Positions 28,939 through 39,578 of a stretch of 64,000 nt of DNA are shown piece after piece; positions within the stretch are counted from its first letter, which is position 1, and each line of letters starts with the position of its first letter. Where the stretch lies: assembly GCA_030374765.1 (NCBI GenBank), contig JARGXX010000013.1:806001-870000 (forward strand), written 5' to 3'. The position numbers and the translations under genes are program-made. Source of the DNA: Agarophyton chilense (Eukaryota; Rhodophyta; Florideophyceae; Gracilariales; Gracilariaceae). The notes under the pieces were generated by a model. The model had not been told where the DNA came from. It did no database searches and saw only the letters and a program-made list of their open reading frames with translations.

Positions 28939-29133
28939 TCACTCGGCGACGGGGTTGGCCATGTTTGCCTTGGTGTCTTGTATTGCGACACGAAGCTCTT
29001 GCGCCAGCTTCTTGAGCTCCTGCAAGTTCTTGCGGGCACGAGTGCCGGCGGCCTTATTACCCTTTTCGAAGAACTTGGTGCTGTCCTTGGAGACAGCGTC
29101 CATAACCTCCTTGAGCTGCTGAAGCTTTTCCAT
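28939..29133 (-). CDS. Hc1/bacterial histone H1-like small basic protein
   Basis: 64 residues from ATG at 29133 (MEKLQQLKEVMDAVSKDS); an upstream in-frame ATG at 29172 would add 13 residues and is less likely. The segment KFFEKGNKAAGTRARKNLQE followed by LKKLAQELR is the signature of the Hc1 family known from Chlamydia (developmental DNA condenser) and of the short H1-like proteins of Bacteroidetes, which have the same length and the KGNxAAGxRxRK core. The protein is expected to be helical, Lys-rich and DNA-binding. No targeting peptide is visible, so site of action (nucleus, plastid or other) is open. It is divergent from the oxysterol-binding gene at 29962, separated by a GC-rich interval. 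Its presence in a eukaryotic nuclear genome suggests old lateral transfer. Confidence 0.75.
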   Translation of the reverse strand: MEKLQQLKEVMDAVSKDSTKFFEKGNKAAGTRARKNLQELKKLAQELRVAIQDTKANMANPVAE

Positions 29134-29172
29134 AGTGACGTGGGCTGACGACGTGCGAGAAGGGCCGGGCAA

Positions 29173-29961
29173 CGAGGCGGTGAAGATGCGAGAGGCGGGC
29201 GGTGCGCGGGAGCACCGAGAGCAGCGGCGGGGACGACGAGCGAAAACAAAGAGCGAAGAGCGCTACAGAGAGGCGCACGACGAAGACGGACGGCTAAAAC
29301 ACGGTACACAACAGACGTGGAACGCAAGCAGTCACGGCGGGTAAGCGACAAGGCAGCATAGCGCCAAGCACAAGGGCAACACACAGGTCAGCGACGAAGC
29401 GAAACAACACCAAGGAGCGCGCGCACAAGGCACAGCGCGACACGCGACACGCAAACGGCCGTTTTATTTGGAGCGCTATGCAAACTTACCGGGCACGCAG
29501 GGCTGTGTGTGTGGGGGGGGGGGGGGGGGGGGGGAGCGGCTGTGCAGCGGACGTGGGCGGCGGTGGTTGCAATGCAGGTGTGTGCTGTGGGGCGCGTCGC
29601 GCGCTGCTTTGAGCTGCGCGCCGCAGCGCGCGCGAGTCGCCCGCCCCCCAACCCCGCTCTGCTGCGCGCTTCCCCGCCGCCGTCGCTGCTCTCTCGCCGC
29701 TGCTCATTGGTCTGTCCGTGTGGTTCCCCCCCCCCCCGCGTGGCATCCGTGTTCCGTTGGACACGTGGAATATCTGCAATCACGCGTGGCACTGTGACAC
29801 GTGTCGGTGTGACACGTTAATGCATGCGCCACGCGCTTCGCAGCACGGCGCTGGAGCTTGTGATGCTGCGCGCAGTTTAGACTGTTGCTCCTCTGCCCGA
29901 TTCCGCCATTGTTCCAGTTGCGGAATCCCCGCCGCCGCTGCCGTCGCATCGGCGCGTCGAA
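29173..29961. other. GC-rich bidirectional promoter interval
   Basis: Divergent upstream region between the Hc1-like and ORP genes. Contains a 22-base G run (29513-29534), a 12-base C run (29726-29737) and alternating CG blocks. Overlapping ORFs here on both strands are low-complexity and not believed. Confidence 0.55.
29513..29534 (+). repeat. 22-nt poly-G tract
   Basis: Uninterrupted G run preceded by GTGTGTGT. Potential quadruplex or length-variable site upstream of two divergent genes. Confidence 0.9.
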
Positions 29962-31176
29962 ATGACTGTCGTCGACTTTGATGACCATGTCACGCCGGCC
30001 GAGTTGCCGCCGTCGCCGCACAGGCTGCCCACTCCGCCCGAGCGCGTCGTGTCGCCGCCCGTTAAGCCCAACCTCTTCGCCATCATCAAGGACGCCCTCA
30101 CCAAGGACATCACGCGCATGACCATCCCCGTGCATTTCAACGAGCCCCTGTCCTTCTTGCAGCGTCTCGCAGAGGATGTCGAGTACCACAGCCTGCTCGA
30201 CGTCGCCGCCCACCCGCGCTACGCGCGCACCCCGCACCGTGCCGCTCTCGTCGCCGCCTTTGTCATCAGTCAGTACTCGTCTACGTCCGCTCGCACCTCC
30301 AAGCCCTTCAATCCCTTGCTCGGGGAGACCTTCGAACTCGTGCTTCCCCAACGCGGCCTTGTCCTTGTGGCGGAGCAGGTCTCACATCACCCCCCTGTCT
30401 CCGCCCTCTTTACAAAGGGAAACGGGTGGACCTATCACACTGCCCATCGCGTGCGTAACAAGTTCCTCGTCAATGCCATGGAGGCCTGGCCGGAGGGTGC
30501 CGTTCACATCTGCTTCGATGACGGCGACCATTTTGTGTACGAAAAGCCCCACACTTTCGTCAACAACCTCTTTTTCGGCAACATGTGGATTGATAGTGCT
30601 GGCGCAGTCACCATTCGCAACCGCCACTTCATCGCCTCTCTTCATATGAAGCGCGCGTGCACCGTGCCTTTCCGCGAGGGAAAGGGCCTTGGAAACACTG
30701 TTGGCTCCGTGTTTTCAGCCATGGACAAGAGCAAGAAGCCTCTATGCAACATTGTCGGAAATTGGACCTCTCACGTTCTAGTCGATGGTAAGGAGGTTTG
30801 GAAAGTCTCCCCTAAGCCCCCTTCATCCTATACCGCGTCCAGTTCTTTAACAGCCTGGGCTTGGTCCCTCAATGCACCTCCGCACCCTCCAAGCGTGTCC
30901 CTTCCGAGCACCGACTCTCGCCACCGCCCGGACCAACGCGCTCTTGAGAGTGGAAACCATCGTCTGGCTAGCTCTGAAAAGGCTCGATTGGAAGAGGCGC
31001 AGAGGGAGAGAAGGCAAACCATGGAGCGAGAAGGAAAACATTTCCAGCCGCGCTGGTTTGAATCTTATCATGACCCTGATACTGGACGCAAACAGTGGAG
31101 GTACACGGGACAATACTTTCGCCGAAAGAGCGATGCGATTGAGACATGGCCTCACCAAAGCCCACATCTCTTCTAG
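29962..31176 (+). CDS. Oxysterol-binding protein-related protein, short (ORD only)
   Basis: 404 residues, intronless. The ORP fingerprint EQVSHHPPVSA is present near residue 140, preceded by the ORD lid and core (LTKDITRMTIPVHFNEPLSF, RTSKPFNPLLGETFEL) and followed by the late motif RPDQRALESGN and WFESYHDPDTGRKQWRYTG. There is no PH domain, ankyrin or FFAT-like motif visible, so it is a short ORP acting as a soluble lipid (sterol/PI4P) exchanger at membrane contact sites. A longer paralogue with a PH domain is at 49179. The downstream end is convergent with the lumenal cyclophilin gene, the interval being occupied by a copia element. Confidence 0.92.
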   Translation: MTVVDFDDHVTPAELPPSPHRLPTPPERVVSPPVKPNLFAIIKDALTKDITRMTIPVHFNEPLSFLQRLAEDVEYHSLLDVAAHPRYARTPHRAALVAAFVISQYSSTSARTSKPFNPLLGETFELVLPQRGLVLVAEQVSHHPPVSALFTKGNGWTYHTAHRVRNKFLVNAMEAWPEGAVHICFDDGDHFVYEKPHTFVNNLFFGNMWIDSAGAVTIRNRHFIASLHMKRACTVPFREGKGLGNTVGSVFSAMDKSKKPLCNIVGNWTSHVLVDGKEVWKVSPKPPSSYTASSSLTAWAWSLNAPPHPPSVSLPSTDSRHRPDQRALESGNHRLASSEKARLEEAQRERRQTMEREGKHFQPRWFESYHDPDTGRKQWRYTGQYFRRKSDAIETWPHQSPHLF

Positions 31177-32062
31177 AAATACACTGCTTGCGTGACGCAT
31201 TGTCTTGTGTTGGAAGACCAGAGAGAGTCATGTCTCGAGCCGACTGTCGTTTAATGCATGGGACCCTCTAACCTCAACAACACCTTTTTTTATTTTCGTG
31301 TCGTGCGTATCCGCTTCGTTTGTGTGCTCCTCTGCAGCGAGGCACCGCAATATCTGTTTATCTTGTTTCTATGCGTTTCATATCAGCTTTTGTATGAATT
31401 CGAACGAATGACTGATTATAGTTTACGACTAAACAAAAATTTAACACTGTTGAGATGAAAGCTAATATAAGATTATTTGGCAATATGACCCTAGGCAAAG
31501 GGAATACTTTGTCACATGATGTCGCTGTACTGGTGCTCCATGCGCACTTCCGTTGAGTGATAGCCTGATACTAGCTACAAGTACTAAGAATCAGTCCATT
31601 CCTGGGTTTCTCTCTTCTGTACAGACTCCACCCACTCTTCTCTAGGACTGGAGGTATAGTTCTGTTGTGCATTCGTAAGATTTAAACATATGTCGTAAGA
31701 ACATGTTTTTGTTTTTCATCTTTCTTTGAAAAGGGTCAACTTTGAGAGGAAATGGTAAAAACTTTTAGACCATTATGAATCTCTGAAAATTATATTCGTT
31801 AGAATTGTTCAGTCACGCATTGTGAAACAGAAATGTGAAACAGAAATGACCGAAAGAAAGAACGAAAGACAAATAGACGTAAAACAGAAAAAGTGAACGA
31901 GAAAAAGAACGGCGAAGAGACGTGGAAGGACTCCGTATAAGAAATCGCAGTGCAACCGAAATGTGTTGTCAGTGCTATCTACCAGAACTAAGAAATGGAC
32001 AGTGTTTTTTCCATTTATAGCTGGTAATCTAAAATCTTGTTTGTGAATATCGAGACTAAAAC
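31177..32062. other. Intergenic, left flank of Copia-B
   Basis: 3' flank of the ORP gene. A/T-rich, no gene seen. Ends in AAAAC (32058-32062), the target duplication of Copia-B. Confidence 0.55.
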
Positions 32063-32275
32063 TGTCAGAGTCCGTCAAGGACACTCATAATGCATCACGG
32101 ACGTTTACAACCGTTGTGCTATGTTATTTTGTATGGTCATATTCTCAATAGTTTCACGACCGCTCTTATCCTACCGTTTACATTATGCTTGCTGTATGTA
32201 AAGGTCTCGCAGTGAGAGCGTTTCTGCTCTCACTTCCGAGACAACTCTTTGTTGTTCACTGTTTCTTCACTCACA
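32063..32275 (+). repeat. Copia-B 5' LTR
   Basis: 213 bp. The TATA-like motif seen in the 3' LTR as TGTATATAAAGG reads TGTATGTAAAGG here, so the copy that would drive transcription has a weakened TATA. Confidence 0.9.
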
Positions 32276-32357
32276 AGTTATTGGGCCTACACACTAAACT
32301 GTGTATATCGATATATATATACTCTTTCAGATATCTTTACTGTCTTTCTGTCTAACA

Positions 32358-35300
32358 ATGGAGACAGACAAGATTCGAATTAAGCCTTATGAAAAGAAGG
32401 ACGACTACAAACTTTGGCGCATCAGAATCGAAGCTGCTTGCGATGCAAAAGGCATTGGCACTGTCCTCCAGCATAGTCGAAATCCTTTCTCCAGCGACGA
32501 TGAAAAACGCAAAGAGTTCGAACACAACCAGAAGAAAGCTAGTGGAATGGTCGTCGCAGCTCTGTCCAATGAAGCATTACGCGTAGTTCAATCCGAAATT
32601 GGTCATCCTCTTAAAATGCTAAAACGCTTTGACGACAGGTACGCTTCAAAATCGACAGCATTGCGCATTGCAAAAATTTGCGAACTGGTAACACTACGAT
32701 ACTCTTGTCTTGATCAGAATATGGGAATGCACATAGATAAAATGGCAGGCATTAAAGAACAACTGGCAAGTATGGACACAAAACTTCCTGAAGAACTCTC
32801 TGTAGCACTGCTTGTCTCATCTATTTCTGCAGCTCAACTGAACCCAGTCTGTGCTGCTATCAAAACTCTTCCATCAGATAACGTAACATGGGATACTGTA
32901 TCATCACGCTTGCTTGATGAAACGCGTTCCCTTGCAAACAACCGCTCTGAGCGATCAAATTCCGCAAGATCAAAATGTGAAATATGCGAACGTTCAGGGC
33001 ACATTATCAAGAATTGCTTCCTCACTCCTCGTAACCCTAAAAACAGACTCAACCTTGGAGATAACAAAACATCCAGTTCATACATCTCAGACAAACAGGT
33101 ATCAGAGAGCAGGGACACGAAGAAAGATGACGACCAATCTAAGCCTCCAAGTACTGTAAACCGAAATCGAGCAGCAGTTGCCAAAACTAGAGCAATTAAG
33201 ACTCGCGCTCAATCGTCTGACCTTCTTCTGCTTGATTCTGGCACTACTACTCATCTCACTCCATACAGTTCTCGACTAATAGATCCTCAGACCTGTCATG
33301 TTCCGATTTCTCTTGGCGATGATTCTACGATCTATGCTACGGAACAAGGAGTCCGCAACGTAGAATGGACCTTTGATGGAGCCACTACATCTGTTCATTT
33401 AGCCAACACTCTTGCCTCAACGGATCTAGCAATGAGCTTATTATCAATTCCAGCCTTGACAGAAAAACGAATTGCTGTAGTATTCCTCCCGGATGAAGCG
33501 CTTTTGATTGATATGGACAATGATTCCGAAATCATTGGTTCAGCACCAAAGCATCCTGACAGGCTCTACTACATATCAGAAAACATTCAAAAGTGTACTT
33601 CGTCACCAACACTTTCTGAAAAGAACCGTGCATTTATGGCGAAAGTGCGTTGTTTTTTACACAAAACGACACAACCAAGCCGCACAGAAGCCAATGTTGA
33701 CAGAGATGTAGACGCCGTTGATGACTTTGTAGACGCAACTGTGCCTACACAATCAGAAACCAACAGTGCAGACATCAACATCTGGCATTGGAGACTTGCA
33801 CACGCTGTAGATATGAAGGATATCAAAACAATGATGAAAGAAAATCTTCTGCCCCTGTATAGGGAAACCAAACATAAATGCGACCCGTGTACCAAAGGGA
33901 AATTTAAGAAATCCTATCGTGGAAGTCTAACCTCAGTTTCTCAAGCAGGACACCTTCATACGGATATAGCAGATGCTGGAACATTGTCTGGAGACGGACA
34001 CCGGTATTACCTCATCATCGTTGACGCATTCACTCGTTTTATTTATCGAAAACCTCTTCAGAACAAAGGAGAGGCTTCGGAACATATTATCAATTACCAG
34101 AAATGGTTTGAAAGGCAGTCCGGAAATCATGTACTTTCTTTGCATTCGGACGGAGGAAAAGAATTTTATCGGGCTCGAAAGAAATTTCAAAAGCTTGGCA
34201 TCAACACCTCTGAGACAAGCACACACACACCAGCGTCCAACGGTCTCGCCGAACGGTACATTGGCGTTCCACAAGGCTCCATTAGAGCTGCTCTGAATCA
34301 TGCGAAACTTCCAACGAAATTTTGGCACTACGCTTTAAAGCAAGTAGACAATGCCCGCAATATGTCTATCCAACGCATCACGCAAAAGATTCCATATGTA
34401 GAGCTGCTCAAGGAATATCCACCATATGCAAAACACCTAAAATCATTTGGTTGTCGTGCATTAGTTCTCCAAAACGAAAAACAGCTTCGAAAGATGCAGC
34501 CTAGGTTACGAGAAGGTGTTAATCTCGGTCACATCCAAGGCGTAATGCACTTTATCCTCACATCAGAAGGAATCATTCAAACGAAGCACGTTCGCTTCAT
34601 TGAATCCGAATTTCCTGGACTGTCCTTTCTTACCATAGAATCAAGCAGAGCTACATCTGAAGAAGCTTCCAATGTAGACCACACGCTGTTTCACATCCCA
34701 GACTCAAACCCTGCACTGGATAGTGAAGATGAGAATTCAGTACTCACTTCACTAACTCACTACCCCGAAAAGGAGTCCACTTATGATCCGAAAATCGGTG
34801 GATATCTCTCGGATTGTGAGGAAGATACGGTCGCTTCCTGCTCAGTTGCTCACGTACTGCCGTCAAAGATTAGTACAGGAGATGAACCAACGCTAAAACA
34901 GGCACTGAAATCGAACGAAGCCCCTTTCTGGTTGGAAAGCATTAAGAAAGAGTTTGAAACCATCATCAAACTTGGTACATACGTCAACGCCGACGCTAAC
35001 CATGGAAAAGCGATTCCTTCTGGTATTATACTGCGTCTTAAACGTGACCATAATGGCGCTCCAGCCCGATTCAAGGCCCGTCTGGTGGCTAGAGGAAACT
35101 TTCAGGTTGACTGCAACAAGTCCGACCTGTACGCACCTGTTCTTAACTTTGAACTCTTTCGTTTCATTCTAGCAGTCTCAACAGCCCTTGGATGGGATCG
35201 CCAACATGTGGACATTAAGGGAGCATTCCTACATGCTCCAATCCCTGAAGACGCACCTATATGGATTAGGCTACCAAAAATAGATCAAATTCGGGAAGCC

Positions 35301-36434
35301 GATGGTCGCATTGTTAAGTTAGTCAAATCATTGTACGGGACACGTCAAGCTCCAAAATTGTGGTTTGAGAACCTTAGGTGTTTTCTAATCTCGGTGGGAT
35401 TTAAACAGGCAGTATCCCATCCATGCATGTTTATTTATTCCGATCACGAAATTGCCGTTATTGTTCTGGCATACGTTGACGACATTTATATTTTTGGTCC
35501 ATCGCGACGTACCAAATGGGTGAAGAACAAACTTTCCGGTAAATATGATGTCAGCGACCTGGGAAGAACAGACCTCTATCTGGGTGTTTCAATCAATGAA
35601 ACCGAATCTACAGTACATCTTCATCAGAAACCATTGATTGACAACATCATCGATTTGTGTCATATGACCACAGCAAAACCAGTTTCTCATCCACTCTTTT
35701 GTGGTCATTGCTTCTATGATGCGAGAACACCGAGAACCAAAGAGGAATCCCTTCAAATGGAAAACGTGCCGTATAGAGAAGCCCTTGGATCTCTTTTATT
35801 TCTAAGCACTCGCACACGTCCTGATCTGGCAACTGCAGTCTCGCTTCTAGGAAAATATGCTTCAGCGCCGAAACCAGAACACTGAAACTGCTTGAAAAAC
35901 GTAGTACGCTATCTCAAAGGCACAAAAGAATTTACTCTGCAGCTTTCGAAAAGTATTGACCTCAAGATTGTAGCATGGTCTGATGCAGACTGGGCCAGAG
36001 ACCTCGAAAAACGGAGATCTAGAGGTGGTCACTACATCTCTATTGGGGGGTTTCCTATCATATGGAGCTCAAAACTTCAGAAATCTACAGCTCTCTCTAC
36101 CTCTGAAGCGGAGTTTTATGACCTTACAGAATGTATACGCCAGCTTCAATGGGTAAGGAACGTTATGAAAGAGATCAACATGCCAATGACAAAACCAATC
36201 CCAGTATTTCAGGACAATCTTGGAACAATCCAGTGGTCCAAAGAATATCTAGGAGTGCGACGAGTGAAGCATGTCGACATTCGCTTTAACCATGTACTAG
36301 ATGCTGTGAAAGACGGAGCAGCTGATATTATCTACGTTCCTTCAAAGGAAAATCATGCTGATATACTAACGAAGACATTAAGTGGAAGCTTGTTTGCCGA
36401 TCATCGTGATGCATTATGTGTTACTGCCTTTTAA
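32358..36434 (+). pseudogene. Copia-B gag-pol polyprotein, one stop codon
   Basis: The best start is METDKIRIKPYEKKDDYKLW at 32358. Gag (UBN2-like) is followed by a zinc knuckle CEICERSGHIIKNC, protease LLLDSGTTTHLTPY, integrase with HWRLAH...CDPCTKGKFKK and catalytic D in HTDIADAG, D in LHSDGGKEFY and E in ASNGLAERYI, then RT (KARLVARGNFQ, VDIKGAFLHAPIPED and YVDDIYIFG). A TGA at 35883-35885 follows KPEH, at a place where the family has Trp; the frame resumes with NCLKNVVRYLKGTKEFTL and RNase H (WSDADWARD, STSEAEFYDL, YVPSKENHADILTKTLSG) to 36434. Confidence 0.92.
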
Positions 36435-36447
36435 GGTCGAGGGGGGG

Positions 36448-36660
36448 TGTCAGAGTACGTCAAGGACACTCATAATGCATCACGGACGTTTACAACCGTT
36501 GTGCTATGTTATTTTGTATGGTCATATTCTCAATAGTTTCACGACCGCTCTTATCCTACCGTTTACATTATGCTTGCTGTATATAAAGGTCTCGCAGTGA
36601 GAGCGTTTCTGCTCTGACTTCCGAGACAACTCTGTGTTGTTCACTGTTTCTTCACTCATA
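36448..36660 (+). repeat. Copia-B 3' LTR
   Basis: Mate of the 5' LTR, preceded by a polypurine run and followed by AAAAC. The last dinucleotide is TA instead of CA. Confidence 0.9.
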
Positions 36661-36986
36661 AAAACGAAGGAGTCGTCAGCTATACGCTGCTTGTCAAAGA
36701 AAAGGGGTTCTCGTTCGTTCAATTTACTTGCTGGTATTCGTCACAGTGCTCACTCAATATCTAACCATACGTGCCAAATTTTGGAACAGAATATAATCGG
36801 GTAGGCGGGTATTTCGACTTGCGCTTCGGGCACGCCATCGATAAGTAACATTTTATTCGGTGATGCTTGTTCTAAAGACAAATTGGTAATTAGGGCGGGA
36901 CAGAATAAACAGATATGGTATTTTAAGCGCGAGGGAGAGTCGATTGGTTTTTATGTTTCAAACCAAAGTAAAGTAAACCTTTTCTT

Positions 36987-38166
36987 TCATAACAAGCCAC
37001 AGTTTGTGATCTGAATCTTCTGCAACGGCTTGGGCGCAGAAAAGGACATGTGAGAAAGAACAAGAACAGTCAGTGGAGCTGCACAGAAAACATAAACAAA
37101 GCAGTTGAGAAAAGTGCGAATGCGTACCTTGTCTTCCAACTGGGTGGACGCCAGTCGCAAAGCCACGTGAACAAGGCGCAGTGGGGAGGGGAAAAAAAAG
37201 GACAGCGTCAGTTGCATGTACTTGGAATATGCTAATAAACAGAAGCGCATCAAAGCAATAAATATAAACGCAACTCACATCTACTTTTGCTCGCGCATCG
37301 CCAATAGCCTTGCCAATGTTTCTGAAACCATCACGATTGGTTTTTCGATTGGTAGGGACGTTCCCTAACACTTGGACGACATTCATGCCGTCAACAACGC
37401 GCCCGATGACCAAATGGGTGCTATCAAGCTCTGCATCAGGTGCCAATAACACGGAAAACTCAAAGCTCCCCCCACGCTGGACAGACACAAGTCCCTTTGC
37501 GTCATGCGACAAGTGGTTCGAGTCACGGTTTTCTGGCACTTGAACAGTGACAATCTGGCGCTGTGGCACACCAGGCTGCTGATTAAGTTCATCTATTTGC
37601 TTGACCCTTCCCAAATCGACTCGCTTTCCCGAAATGACTCTCGCAGCCTGCGCATACTTGTAGCCGGCTGTGCGTCCCGAGCGGTTCCGAAGCGTTCCCT
37701 CAACAAGCCTCTTGAAGGTATCGACGCTTACAGGAGCCGCATCTGCAAATAATTGGATTACGACGCGACCAACCGGTCTTCCGGCCACCGAGATGTCAAA
37801 GAACACTCGGTCCGAAGCAGAAACACCAGCACCAGCGTCCGGTGCAGCATGCACGCGCGTGGATGGGGGTAGAGTAGCAACACTCAGTACTATCAGTTGC
37901 AACACCTGACGCCGTCTCCAAGCGCAGTGTACGCTAGCGCGAACAACTTGTGGCGCGTTATCATCGCGGCCGCATGCGACATCACGGACGCAAGCCCCCG
38001 GGACTCGAACTGGCAGCGCCACACTCGCAAACGCCGCGACGCGCATCGCTTGCGCTCTATACACTGAACGGATGGGAGCGGAGGAGGAAGGCGAGAAGGC
38101 CGAGAACGAGCAAGGGGAAACATCGAGGTTACGGGGAGCAGCGCAGGGGGAGCAGCGGCAGATCAC
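36987..38166 (-). CDS. Thylakoid-lumen cyclophilin-type peptidyl-prolyl isomerase (CYP28-like)
   Basis: Proposed exons on the minus strand: 38166-37279, a 12-nt microexon 37139-37128 (codes LEDK), and 37028-36987 (PLQKIQITNCGLL then stop), 313 residues. Donors GTGAGT and GTACGC and pyrimidine-rich acceptors support this; reading on without splicing gives a non-family tail. N-terminal about 85 residues are a Ser/Arg/Ala-rich transit peptide; RRRQVLQLIVLSVA and a following AHA-type cleavage site suggest lumen import by the twin-arginine route. The cyclophilin domain runs from FFDISVAGRPVGRVVIQLFA through STHLVIGRVVDGMNVVQVLG. The canonical active-site residues are poorly kept, as in other divergent lumenal cyclophilins, so catalytic activity is doubtful. 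Confidence 0.75.
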
Positions 38167-38516
38167 GCATTAGCCACGCCTCCAATGCACTTTGTCACGT
38201 CTCCAAAACAGCCGTGTTTGCAGCGCATCGCGACAGCTGAACTATGGCCCAAAGCGCTCAAAACTGCAAGTTGCGGCGTCGCGTCACAACGACTCACCTT
38301 CGGCGGTTACAGTGGCGTCGCGTCTCTCCTGCCCATGTGGCAAGCCAAACGCACGCATTCGAACGACAAAAACCAAAACAAAATCGAAGGGCGCACGCCC
38401 ACGCGGTTGGTTAAACGCCCGCGCCGCATGCATCCTGCCCTACCCCACTCCCGCATTCAAAACCTTCGGCGCCCAGAGTCCTCCCATCAATCACCCCCCC
38501 TCCCCCCTACCGCACT

Positions 38517-39578
38517 ATGGTTTCTGCATCCCCCTCACCGCGTCTCCGACGCCACCGCAGCTCTTCGCGTGAGGACTCTTGCATTGAGCCTCGCGCCTAC
38601 GGCGCCGCACTATGGCCGTTCCGCGGCCCTGCCTCCATCGCTTCCTCTTTATCCGCTTCCAACTCGTCGCGAAGGCTTCCTCGCCCGCTCGCCATCCCCA
38701 GAATTAACCTCCGATCGTCCGCTATCTTTGCGCTAGAACATTCCTTTGAGTTTTCCGAACTCAATGATCAACCCGTTCCCGTATCATCCGGGCTGACTCC
38801 CTCCATGCGCGATGCATTACCGCATCCTACGCCCCTCAGAGCACAGTCACCTCCAATGCCTTCAGACCTGTCAGCGGCTTCTACTCGCGCCGTCACAGAA
38901 CCGCACACGCTTCGAGACCTTCGTCGCGTGACCGCGCCGTTGTCCTTGATGAACCCTTGGCAGTATGACTCGCCGCCCTCTCACTCTCACAACCACTGTC
39001 CATCTTCAAAGGCCGCTCACGCAAACAGCACCTCTTCTCACTCGAATCGTTCACGTCGTCTTTCCCACACGTCTGAGTCACGTCGACGCAAGTTCTATCC
39101 TAGGTGTTTCGAGCGAAAGCTAAATCGGAAGATGCGTCACGATTTTTGCCACCGCTCGCCCATCCCAGATCGTTTGCAGGATGTTCTCGCTTCCTCAGAA
39201 AACGCACCGTCTCACTATCCAGGCGAAAGTCGCTTGCCAAATGTTGCGCAACATTCTCAAGTGCTGTTCACATACTCACCTTTTCAGGACGATTCGTTTC
39301 TTACAGCTGTGACTGCGGAAAGATCCCAACACTTTGAACAACCCCTGCCCCGTCCTCGTGCAGCTTCTGAACCCAACGTTCGTCGTCGGCATTCCTTTTT
39401 CACTGGAAGAGAGGGCGTGCTCTCGATATGGGATCGCCTTTGGAGACGCCGACGCTCAACCAATCACGCTTCTACTACGACCCAATCTACCACGTCATCA
39501 TCTCCAGCTCGAAGAAGCGGCAAACTATCCCGTCTACGCAGGCTTGATTTCCGTCTCACATCAAGATCTTATCTGTAA
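38517..39578 (+). CDS. Ser/Arg-rich protein of unknown function
   Basis: 353 residues, uninterrupted, divergent from the cyclophilin gene with about 350 bp between starts. Rich in Ser, Arg, His and Pro; segments such as SRRLSHTSESRRRKFYPRCF and a C-terminal RRRRSTNHASTTTQSTTSS block look disordered and phosphorylatable. No signal peptide, membrane span or recognised domain. Length and lack of stops in GC-moderate DNA favour a gene but do not prove it. Confidence 0.5.
   Translation: MVSASPSPRLRRHRSSSREDSCIEPRAYGAALWPFRGPASIASSLSASNSSRRLPRPLAIPRINLRSSAIFALEHSFEFSELNDQPVPVSSGLTPSMRDALPHPTPLRAQSPPMPSDLSAASTRAVTEPHTLRDLRRVTAPLSLMNPWQYDSPPSHSHNHCPSSKAAHANSTSSHSNRSRRLSHTSESRRRKFYPRCFERKLNRKMRHDFCHRSPIPDRLQDVLASSENAPSHYPGESRLPNVAQHSQVLFTYSPFQDDSFLTAVTAERSQHFEQPLPRPRAASEPNVRRRHSFFTGREGVLSIWDRLWRRRRSTNHASTTTQSTTSSSPARRSGKLSRLRRLDFRLTSRSYL

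Larger units (their letters stand above)
32063..36660 (+). mobile_element. Copia-B: full-length Ty1/copia element (4598 bp)
   Basis: Two 213-bp LTRs (32063-32275 and 36448-36660) starting TGTCAGAG and ending TTCACTCACA or TTCACTCATA, flanked by AAAAC at 32058-32062 and 36661-36665. Five mismatches by eye between LTRs (about 98 percent identity). A polypurine GGGGGGG run abuts the 3' LTR. One gag-pol frame runs through the element and is broken by a single TGA. Confidence 0.95.

Noticed and set aside
29388-29820. Overlapping long ORFs on both strands
   Set aside because: They translate homopolymer and GC-rich promoter DNA (poly-Gly, poly-Pro) and have no conserved segments.
121-35885. Reassignment of TAG or TGA as sense codons
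   Set aside because: Stops inside genes occur only in mobile elements and the RPB1 relic; host genes use TAA, TAG and TGA as normal ends, so decay explains them better.
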